Positions 56,382 through 64,000 of a DNA stretch of 64,000 bases are shown piece by piece; positions within the stretch are counted from its first letter, which is position 1; each line of letters opens with the position of its first letter. Source of the DNA: Rostrohypoxylon terebratum. Lineage: Eukaryota > Ascomycota > Sordariomycetes > Xylariales > Hypoxylaceae. The stretch covers positions 61,991 through 125,990 of the forward strand of contig MU385945.1 in NCBI GenBank assembly GCA_022497145.1, in the 5' to 3' direction. The position numbers and the translations under genes were made by a program. The notes under the pieces were generated by a model. It was given only the letters and a program-made list of their open reading frames with translations, searched no databases and was not told the origin of the DNA.

Positions 56382-58253
56382 TTAGGCTCGAATCTCCCAT
56401 AACCTGATCTTTCCTCCGTCATTGCCAACAGCGAGCAAGTCGCTTTTCATCCCAAATGCCACGCTTGATATTCTACCGAGGGGTGTCTGTTCCGTTGGCC
56501 AATTCCTGTAGACTGTGCAAGTTGGTAAATGTGCTAGTCGTAACGCGTCTTTCTTGTGTTTGCTGCCAAACGCCAGTAGCTGTCCATCGGGACTGAATGT
56601 GAGTACTGTAACCGGTGTTGTGAGTTGCATGAGCCTTCTAGTCGGTTCAGGCCGTTCCTGAACCTCTAGTTCATCATCCGAAGAGGGTAATATCAAGGCC
56701 TGTCGGTCGTATATGTTTGTTACACCACTATTTGAACCGATTGCTATCCATCGATCCTCGCCGAGGACTACAGGTCCATTTCGGCCTCCTAGCGCCATAA
56801 CCGTTCCGCCATTAGAGCCTTCATCATTCCAAATGGCTAGGAAACGTCTGGCTGCCATACTCCACTCTCCAACATGGCCTCCCTTGCCGAGGATTGTGAG
56901 ACCATGACTGTTACTCCACCACGAGAAGTCTGCAATACCGCCTCGGCTATCAAGTCTAGCAGCAGCAATCCATTGCATCGTAGTGACGTTTAGTATATTG
57001 ATGACACCACCACCTTTTCTTGTCGAAGCGATCAACCCCAGGTATTGACCGCACGGGCTCAACTTGAAGCGCTCCCAAGTTCTTTGTTCCAAGCGGTGAC
57101 CCTGTATTTTGCTGGTCTTTTGTATAGTCCCGGTCGCCAAGTCCCACGAATGAATATATCGACGCCGTCCAGCGAAGAAAATCTTGTCTCCTGCAGGATA
57201 CAGAAATTCCGCCCTCCGAACCGGAACTTGTTTGACCTGCGCTGATGTCAAGAGAGGGTTTGGTGTTGGGTGAGCAGTTGGCGCTATGTGGTGTAAGTGC
57301 ATTATGGAAGAGGTGCTGGAAGATAGTAGAACCAGGTGCTCTGGGTGGAATGCAAGGGATGTGACCTCTTCTTTATGTGTATCAGGTATATCGCGAGATC
57401 TTTGAATATCAATAACCTCCGGGCGAAGTAGCCTCAACTTTTGGCCCTTGGGCTCTTTTAGAGAATTAGCATCCCGGAGGAACTTGTCCAATGGCAACGC
57501 AGATGCTTCATATTCTTCGTCTGCCTCATCCTCTGATATATCCGAGTCATCGGCTGCGGCAGATGATCGTCGTCGACGCTTTGCTGGGCGTTCCTCACTC
57601 TCGCGTGCCCATGCAGGAAGAGGGTTGAGACGCAAGTATTGTTGTCGAAGTCTTATAGTGTACTCAGTGCCGCTTATAATGTCCTCTGCCTCACTGATAC
57701 GTAGCTTTCGCAACTGGGTTGCGTCCGCTAGTGATATAGTCAAACGCTCATCATCGCTATCTTCCCATGCAGCCTCTTCTTTACCAGCAGCATCTTGGCT
57801 CTTTACAGTTGGTATTACCATGAGATCTTTACCACCGCTTGTCGCAGCTCCTCCTACGTCAAAAGTAAAGAGGTCTCCATCGTCTACGTCTTCTAAATCG
57901 GATTCGGGCTCGTCTTCTTCGTCGCCTCGAAAGGGGTTGTCCACATCGTGGTCTTCGTGTTCGTCCAAGAATAGGTTTTCACGGAAATTTGCCGTGTCTC
58001 CAAGTACGAATCGTTCTAATTCCTCTTCATCGGAATCTTTATCGATCACCTGCGCTCGTCGTGTCTGCTGTGCGGATCCATCGTCGCTGGCAATGTCGGA
58101 GTGGCTATGAATGGAAGAGGATGACGAGTAATCATCACCGTCCTCCATTTCATCTGTTGGGTGTCTTGGGAGCATTGGGATATAATTATTCAATTTATTT
58201 GGTAGAATTGAATCTGGTAAAAAGTTAGAACTTGTATCGTAGCACAGATTCAA
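56382..58253 (-). CDS. UTP18: U3 snoRNP protein Utp18 (WD40)
   Basis: A single exon of 623 residues at most. The N-terminal half is acidic and Ser-rich; it includes DSDEEELERFVLGDTANF, EAAWEDSDDERLTISLADAT and the basic AKRRRRSS. The C-terminal half (about 290-620) is a WD40 propeller with blades such as HKEEVTSLAFHPEHLVLLSS, RRYIHSWDLATGTIQK, FSWWSNSHGLTILGKGGHVG, TPVTVLTFSPDGQLLAFGSK and a final DLLAVGNDGGKIRLWEIRA. The ERFVLGD and AWEDSDDE motifs identify Utp18 (human UTP18/WDR50), part of the small-subunit processome and thus of 18S rRNA processing in the nucleolus. The start is uncertain: in-frame ATGs at 58175 (MLPRHPTDE) and 58148 (MEDGDDYSS) are better candidates than the first ATG of the frame. 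Confidence 0.9.
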   Translation of the reverse strand: MNLCYDTSSNFLPDSILPNKLNNYIPMLPRHPTDEMEDGDDYSSSSSIHSHSDIASDDGSAQQTRRAQVIDKDSDEEELERFVLGDTANFRENLFLDEHEDHDVDNPFRGDEEDEPESDLEDVDDGDLFTFDVGGAATSGGKDLMVIPTVKSQDAAGKEEAAWEDSDDERLTISLADATQLRKLRISEAEDIISGTEYTIRLRQQYLRLNPLPAWARESEERPAKRRRRSSAAADDSDISEDEADEEYEASALPLDKFLRDANSLKEPKGQKLRLLRPEVIDIQRSRDIPDTHKEEVTSLAFHPEHLVLLSSSTSSIMHLHHIAPTAHPTPNPLLTSAQVKQVPVRRAEFLYPAGDKIFFAGRRRYIHSWDLATGTIQKTSKIQGHRLEQRTWERFKLSPCGQYLGLIASTRKGGGVINILNVTTMQWIAAARLDSRGGIADFSWWSNSHGLTILGKGGHVGEWSMAARRFLAIWNDEGSNGGTVMALGGRNGPVVLGEDRWIAIGSNSGVTNIYDRQALILPSSDDELEVQERPEPTRRLMQLTTPVTVLTFSPDGQLLAFGSKHKKDALRLAHLPTCTVYRNWPTEQTPLGRISSVAFGMKSDLLAVGNDGGKIRLWEIRA

Positions 58254-58520
58254 CTTTTTTTTTCTCGGCTCCAGAAGCTTTGCATGTGCCCCACTATCTA
58301 GCGTCCTTTTACCCCTGCAGTTTACTAGGGTGCTTAGGGAGGTACGTACTACCTATTTTGCACTTATGACATATGTACAGTATCCAGTGACAATATTTCC
58401 TATTTGCCATTTGAAATCAAGACAGATACTTTTATGCTGTGATATATACGCATCATAATCGAAATGGCCTCACGGCACGGTTTTGTACATCATAAAAGCA
58501 TCGGAGTGAAGTACACCGAG

Positions 58521-61160
58521 TCAAATCGCAGCAGCGCTTAGCTCACTCCTTAAAATACCCAAGTCTTCACTTACAGACTGAGGACTGCGAAGGGTTAGGA
58601 CTGCCCCTTTTTGGGCAATGTTCAGGATATTCTCGGCTCTTCCGCCCTGTGCCAAACCTGCGACGAGTACACCGAGGAACGTATCGCCAACACCATTCAC
58701 GGAGACAATATCATCCACATCTTCCGCTGCCGGGAATAGTCTCATGTACACGCCTCCGACATCTGGATGATCGTTCAGGCACCTCGAGAGCATGAACTTC
58801 TCGTATGCTGGGTCCAATAGGCGAGGGTCACCCTTCTTTAGAATTGTTGCCAATAAAGCGCCACCACTTCCCATCTTGGTGACAATTGTGGGGATGTACG
58901 GAAGAAGCTGAATGACTTGCTGTGGAATGCCGTCATCTGTCATATCAGCCGAGGTAAGTTTGACAAACCGGTCTCTTGCTCCTCTCATTCCGAAGGCGTC
59001 GATAATCTCCCACCATCGGGGGTTGTCGAGATATTCGTGTCGCTGCGCAGCTGCGTGCATGGCAGCCAGCTCATATTGATTGGGTGTCGCCAGGTCGACA
59101 CTAGGCTTCGGAAATATACCCAGGCTTTCTAGGTTCCTTTCGTTGCAAAATAAACGAGCCGACTTTTCCATCGAAACTGGTTCAAAAGCTACGTGGGCGC
59201 CATTGCTTTTACCAGCCTGTATCCAGGCTCGTACGTCGCGATCAGCCCAATTACCATCAACTACCAGCCACTTAGGCTTCGATGCTTTTATTGTAGAGTT
59301 CCAGTGCTCCGGGAACGAGTGAGTCGCGAAAATTCCCATATCTGCCATTCCCAGGACCAGGTTTTTGCTAGCATCATTGACGGCCACGTACTGAGCAGTC
59401 CGACTAGATGGATAATGCTCGCGACTCAGTTGCCTGATACATGATGTGTCCATGCCACTTGTTTGAAGGGAAGAGAGTATTGTTGAGCCAGCGCTGGGTT
59501 TGTTAGCGGTTGTGTTACTGGTGGCTGTTCACAGCAACTCACATGTCATCGCCAATCATGCTACAGAGTCGCACTTTGGGATTTTGCATAACTCTTTGGG
59601 CTGCAAGCGCCACGTTGCGGCCAACGCCACCTATAGATTGGCCTATATGGGCTGGATTTGATGTGTGCAGATGAGGAGCGGGATGCTCTAACGAGTCTTC
59701 GCCAACATAATCACAGGATAAGTCAACAGCCACCGAACCGGCCACTAAAATGTCCGCTCGAGAATCAACCTACACTTGTTAGTATAGTCCAAGATGTCTC
59801 AATCATTTTTGCGAAGCAAAAGCAAGTTTATCGGGCCCACAATGCTAAGATGTAATGGAGTTGTGGATGCAGAGGCAATCTTACATTAATTTCTTCAGTT
59901 GGGTCGTCTATCGGTGAATTCCTCTTTTCAATTTGAGGAGTGGGCTGTATCTTCACCCTAACCCGTATGTGTTAGACCTAGTAATTACTATAGAAGGGAG
60001 CTCGAGGCTCACGATTTATTAGAGGATATAGAATCTTCCGCGATGAGCCGTGAAAGGGCGGTAGCTATCTTGGTAGCGCGTTCTACGTTTGCTTGTACCA
60101 AGGCTTTGTTCGCTGGTACACTTCTCCCTTGAGTGAGTTCTCTGATCCTCTTCAAGATGAAGGGGGTGTTTTCGTTGCCAAGAGCCCCTTGTTGTGTTGA
60201 ATCTTCGACAGCTTGCTCAATAATGGCATCCATCTCACTTTTAGGAATAGAAAACTCCTCAGGTATTGGGTTAGCAAATAGCAGACCAGACTCAATTCCC
60301 AGTCTCTCTTGCGCCAATATAATAGAGGCCGCTTGCTCTTCATCATGAACAATGGATGGGCTCTTAACGCCACTATCTCGCGCCCAAAATGCTGGGAAGT
60401 CTACAGCACCTGTCCGGCCGTCCGCGAAAGTCGATACAAGCACACCTTGAGTCTCCAAATACTCCAGAGTCCTAGGAATATCTAGAAAACCCTTGCAGCC
60501 ACTACTAATCACGGCCATCCTCGTTCTGCCAAGCTCGGTAAGATCGGCAGAAATGTCGAACGATTCGTGTCCGCCGCGGTGTACCCCTCCAAGGCCACCT
60601 GTCCCAAAGACTCGAATGCCAGCAAGCCTTGCGAGGATCATGGTGCCAGCGATAGTAGTTCCACCGTGGATCTTATTGCCAGCCAGTCCCTGCATGAGAG
60701 GATATATTCAGAATTAAGCACCAGGTGTGACATGATATTGAAATTTGACAGATCAGCGGGGCTCGACACATACCATGCCAACAAGGTAAGCGATATCCCG
60801 ACGAGACACTTTCTTTGGTGACCCCGCGATCATACGGTCGACTTCATCGGGCAAAAGGCCAACCGTAGGTACGCCTCCTAAAATACCGACGACAGCAGGT
60901 ACACCACCGTTACGTCGAACAATACCCTCTAGGTCTAAGTCATTCCCTAGAGCTCCATGAGTATAGATAGTCGATTCAAGCGCGACAACGGGCTTGTTTG
61001 TAGCTAACGCATCAATCACCTCTTCAGATATTTTGAGTGTTTCCCTCAAGGCTGCTAAGTGACCACGGCTCGATACTTGGCTTAGCTTCCTTGAGGTTGA
61101 AAATAATCTTTGATTGTATAGACTCTTGGACACGAGCCATGATCTATGAAGAAACCTCAT
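58521..61160 (-). CDS. Bifunctional pseudouridine-5'-phosphate glycosidase / PfkB-type pseudouridine kinase
   Basis: Five exons, 61160-60774, 60689-60013, 59957-59885, 59769-59543 and 59493-58521, with introns of 84, 55, 115 and 49 nt, give 778 residues. A basic N terminus (MRFLHRSWLVSKSLYNQRLF) looks mitochondrial. Residues about 30-350 form the glycosidase domain (IndA/PsuG type): KPVVALESTIYTHG, GLAGNKIHGGTTIAG, TGGLGGVHRGG, STFADGRTGAVDFPAFW and NTPFILKRI. After a linker (about 355-385) comes a PfkB sugar-kinase domain: ADILVAGSVAVDLSCD, HIGQSIGGVGRNVALAA, FEPVS and the ATP/catalytic signature DDIVSVNGVGDTFLG. Together the two activities phosphorylate pseudouridine and split it to uracil and ribose-5-phosphate. 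Only one protein is coded because the frames join in phase across the introns. An in-frame ATG at 61229 would add 23 residues. There is no C-terminal peroxisomal SKL signal. Confidence 0.93.
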
Positions 61161-62196
61161 AGTAGACAAATGTAGGTAAGTTTTTCTTATTGGGGACTTG
61201 AGACGAGATGAATATAAGAAAGCTTGCATCTACTTCGACCTGATTAAACCCTTCAGGTACCAGAAGGACGGCCAGTAGTTATAAAGCTTTGTCCCGAATA
61301 TACTTAAGTGAGATCACCTACTGAATTGCCGGATCAGATGCTTCATAGACAATGTTGCGCGCCCTTCGAGATCTACACGTGAGAAGTGAAGGAATTAGAA
61401 AGATTAGTACGAAGTACGATGCGCACGAAGACAGAAGCCACTGACCCCCACACTTGGCATCGATGATTATGTAAGCTATATTACATAAGTCATCTACTAG
61501 GGTACACGGACTACGGTACCTGGTACCTACCTACTTTAGGGCTTCATCCGATCGCATTCATGATTTAAATCTGAAACCATCTTAAGCTTCATCGTCATCT
61601 TAAAACTCCAGTCCTCTCAATTCTAGGGGGTGTAGTACCGCCAAGACTTCTAATCAGCGGAATGAAAGGCGTCGATGTTGCTTCTCCAATTTTTCACGAT
61701 TTATTTCTTTTTTTTTTAAAAAAAAATCGACGGAGTCCCTGGTGAGGTTTGAACGAAGATATCTTCATGAGGCACTCAGGACCCAGGTAATCAACGAGGA
61801 GCTTCTGAAATCTTCCATCCATGATGAATCCATATTCGTGCCATCTACCTATTACCTGTATACTAGGTTAGGTTTAAAGCTATCGCATGACATCCAGTTC
61901 CGTGAAGCTCCCAGCTTCCTTGGCCGATCAGGACAGGGGCATGCAATGGATGCCATCCATGGATCTCGAGTATAACATAATGCCGTCCGGGTGTTGCTGC
62001 CGCCTTTCCACTTCCTTAAGTACTCTTCTACATTCTATCTATCCAATAACAACGGTCTTATAGCCTATAGGTATATATCTGGTACTCCCCACCTAGTGAT
62101 CTGACGTCCCCATGTATTTTTGATCTCTCTTCCACTTTCCACGGTAATACATAGGTAGGTATGCAAGTTCATCTCAGCGAGATGCTACTAGCCTAG
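61161..62196. other. Divergent upstream region
   Basis: Upstream of both the pseudouridine enzyme and the GPI-protein genes. It contains a T10-A9 palindrome at about 61708-61727 and several GTACCTAC motifs. No gene was recognised. Confidence 0.5.
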
Positions 62197-63134
62197 ATGA
62201 AACGTTTAATTCATACCATCTCATTTCTCTTTCTACTCGCCCGGGAGGCTACAGCTCTCAACTTCACAATCGCCGGTGGCCAAATATTCACGCCAGGTTT
62301 CGCTGTTCTCGATGCCCCGCAACCAAGTACCCCCTTAGGGGGAGGTATGTCTCCATGCAACAATTCCAAGGTTGGAAGTTAGAAGTTAGTACCTAACACG
62401 GCGTACAGACACCATTGAGGTAGCTCTCGACGTAACTGCTAATGGCAGACTGCATCTACCTCCCTACGCCAATGACAGCCCCAGTAGGATCAACAATATC
62501 ACCATCTTCCTCTATAGCTATGTTACTGGAAGAAACTTTACGATAACAAATGGGACGGCTTCCACTAACAATGTCAGTCTGGGAGACATCATGCAGTCAG
62601 AGCCTGGAAGCACCGTAAAGCATGTAAAGTGGAATTGGCCGGATTGTCTGATAGGGGATGGGAAACCAACGAGTGCGGACAGCGATAGAGGGGCTTACAA
62701 TGTCAGTCTACCAAATCGCCAGACTCCTCCCCTTATTTATGTCAGATCACTCATGCTCGAGTTAGATATCCATTCGGCAGAATTTTCGTCTAAACGGGGC
62801 GGACCATTACACTATTTTCGATGTCCCCATTGCCATCACCAATAAGATCGACTTCACCGGCAACAATCCACCTTGCGATCCGCTCAACAACCCGCTACTT
62901 ACGCCTGAAGAAATCAACGCGGATACTGCCAACACTGTAGGTATTCTATTCGCGCCGGGCGATTCAACTGTTGTTCAGCAACCTGACAACGACAATGACG
63001 ACAAGGATGGCATAGGTCCAGAGAAACCGGAAGCAAGTCCGGGTGAGGGCCTTGGGAGCAGTGCGAATACGATCCAACGAGCACGCATGACACATTTGAT
63101 TGCCTTTTCTTCTATTCTCTACTTCTTCATTTGA
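62197..63134 (+). CDS. Secreted, probably GPI-anchored fungal protein of unknown function
   Basis: Three exons, 62197-62344, 62409-62701 and 62766-63134, with two 64-nt introns, give 269 residues. Residues 1-20 are a signal peptide (LIHTISFLFLLAREATA). The mature part begins LNFTIAGGQIFTPGFAVLDA and contains the repeated pattern of a fungal surface-protein family that I recall only as hypothetical proteins: DTIEVALDVTANGRLHLPPY, FLYSYVTGRNFTITNGTAS, VKHVKWNWPDCLIG and NISIRQNFRLNGADHYTIFD. Several N-glycosylation sites (NFT, NIT, NGT, NVS) are present. The end is a hydrophilic Asp/Pro/Gly-rich spacer and then a short hydrophobic tail (HLIAFSSILYFFI), as expected for a GPI attachment signal. 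The product is thus inferred to sit at the plasma membrane or cell wall. Function unknown. Confidence 0.87.
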
Positions 63135-64000
63135 TAGTGCTATATATAAGCCCGAAATCGGTATAACTTCTACCTCAATATTACGTACCTTCAGATCGCG
63201 TCTAGTGAAAACCAACGATCCAACGAGCTGGTCCCTCCCACAGTACTGATGCAATAGCCCCACTGGTCTTGTCAGCTAAACCCATTTATTTAAATGAGAA
63301 AATAGCAGGATGAGTTATTTACTAAAATATATTATAGGAAACTGAAGCCATAATGTGACTTAATAACTAAAAAAAAAACCTAAATAACTACAATCCGGCA
63401 GTCCATATAGGGAATTACTCTGAAGCAAGACATAGGTAAGCACTCAATCGTAAAACCACGCTCTCATGATGTTTTTTTCTTATCAAGAGTGCCATAAGAC
63501 AGACCTAAAGACCTAGAGAGTGATTAACTACCTACCTAGGACCTAGGTAGGTATGTTATTGAGCAAGGAGCTCTAACCCTTCTTATGCCTGTCTATCGAA
63601 GGCTAGCTACCTGCCATCCCTCCTTACCAGGAGCACTCAAGCTATGTCGATACCTCCCTAGGCTGATCTCAATTCTGTGGCTCGAACTCCGGCAGCTAAC
63701 TTGCCCTACGGGAAGCTTCCGATGGAGAGCACTTCTTGGGATGAACGAATTAGTAATCACAGAGGCTTCGCTTATAGGTATGCTTGAACAATCTACATTC
63801 CAGAGCAACACGCTAACTTCTCAGGGGTTATGCCGCCTTTTTCACAAAGAAATACTTCGTAGGCTTATAAACGTAGTTAAAATTTTCCATATTTTCTTTA
63901 TAATTTAACCGCCATGACCCACTTTTGCAACGGACCCCCTTTTGCAACACTCTCACCGCTACAACCTACGTTAGATTTTTGTTTCCTACACCACCAAATT
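63135..64000. other. Right end of the window, no gene supported
   Basis: Contains a CTACCTAGGACCTAGGTAGG palindrome (about 63528-63552). Near the end lies a pair of nearly identical 16-nt copies of GACCCaCTTTTGCAAC (63916-63931 and 63933-63948, one difference). Such sub-repeats occur at ends of some transposons, but only one end is in view. The 107-codon plus-strand frame at 63585-63908 shows no recognisable feature. Confidence 0.45.

Noticed and set aside
57448..58110. 220-codon plus-strand frame rich in Ser
   Set aside because: Antisense shadow of the acidic N-terminal half of UTP18; composition mirrors the Asp/Glu/Ser codons.
61708..61727. T10-A9 palindrome as a bacterial-type terminator or RNA gene end
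   Set aside because: This is a eukaryotic genome, and similar T/A palindromes occur near 10973 and 29393. They are likely simple sequence or retained poly-tract pairs.
1..64000. Secondary-metabolite cluster, CRISPR array, defence or heterokaryon-incompatibility system
   Set aside because: No polyketide or peptide synthase, NACHT/HET domain, or regularly spaced repeats were seen; the genes are mainly housekeeping.

Overview
This is nuclear DNA from a filamentous ascomycete (Pezizomycotina, most likely a Sordariomycete; the order is not resolved). The reasons are protein-coding genes with many short introns (about 47-115 nt, GT..AG, often with a GCTAAC or GCTGAC branch site just before the acceptor), fungal-specific genes (chitin synthase with its Skt5/Chs4 activator, mitochondrial Hsp78, a Vsb1-type vacuolar transporter) and intergenic DNA peppered with a CCTAGGTCCTAGGTA-type palindrome. 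I rebuilt splice junctions by hand from phase, splice signals and expected protein sequence. No tRNA, rRNA or CRISPR array was seen, and no secondary-metabolite cluster.

Layout. 1-2.86 kb: no supported gene. 2.86-3.65 kb (-): a broken conserved fungal gene. 4.34-5.06 kb (-): OPA3-like mitochondrial protein. 6.24-9.36 kb (+): Polo-like kinase Cdc5. 11.3-13.7 kb (-): Skt5/Chs4-type activator of chitin synthase, with a (TAG)15 microsatellite in its intron. 18.5-22.2 kb (+): class IV (Chs3-type) chitin synthase, head-to-head with its presumed activator. 24.8-25.15 kb: a 0.35-kb MITE with perfect terminal inverted repeats. 26.2-28.2 kb (+): WD40 protein. 29.4-30.9 kb (-): glycine-cleavage T protein. 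32.3-33.05 kb (-): ARF1, divergent from the p24 cargo receptor EMP24 (34.6-35.3 kb, +). 35.7-39.25 kb (-): SulP/STAS/cyclic-nucleotide-binding transporter (Vsb1 type). 41.8-42.6 kb (-): GINS subunit Psf1, divergent from the purine enzyme ADE16/17 (43.2-45.1 kb, +). 45.7-46.9 kb (-): eEF1B beta, whose 298-nt intron carries a U18/snR18 box C/D snoRNA. 47.6-50.0 kb (+): Hsp78, with a heat-shock-element-like site upstream. 50.8-54.2 kb (-): a 1051-residue protein I do not recognise. 55.9-56.25 kb (+): a 113-residue conserved fungal protein. 56.4-58.25 kb (-): UTP18. 58.5-61.2 kb (-): fused pseudouridine-5'-phosphate glycosidase and PfkB-type pseudouridine kinase. 62.2-63.1 kb (+): secreted, probably GPI-anchored protein. 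The last 0.9 kb has no supported gene.

The window is mostly housekeeping. Functional neighbours stand out in three places: chitin synthase with its activator, ARF1 with EMP24 (both COPI/early secretory pathway), and the translation factor eEF1B beta hosting a guide RNA for 25S rRNA methylation. I found no convincing new multi-gene system. The best second-look items are the intronic snoRNA, the chitin synthase pair, two splicing peculiarities (an in-frame stop-free intron in the chitin synthase and a microsatellite intron in SKT5) and the MITE.
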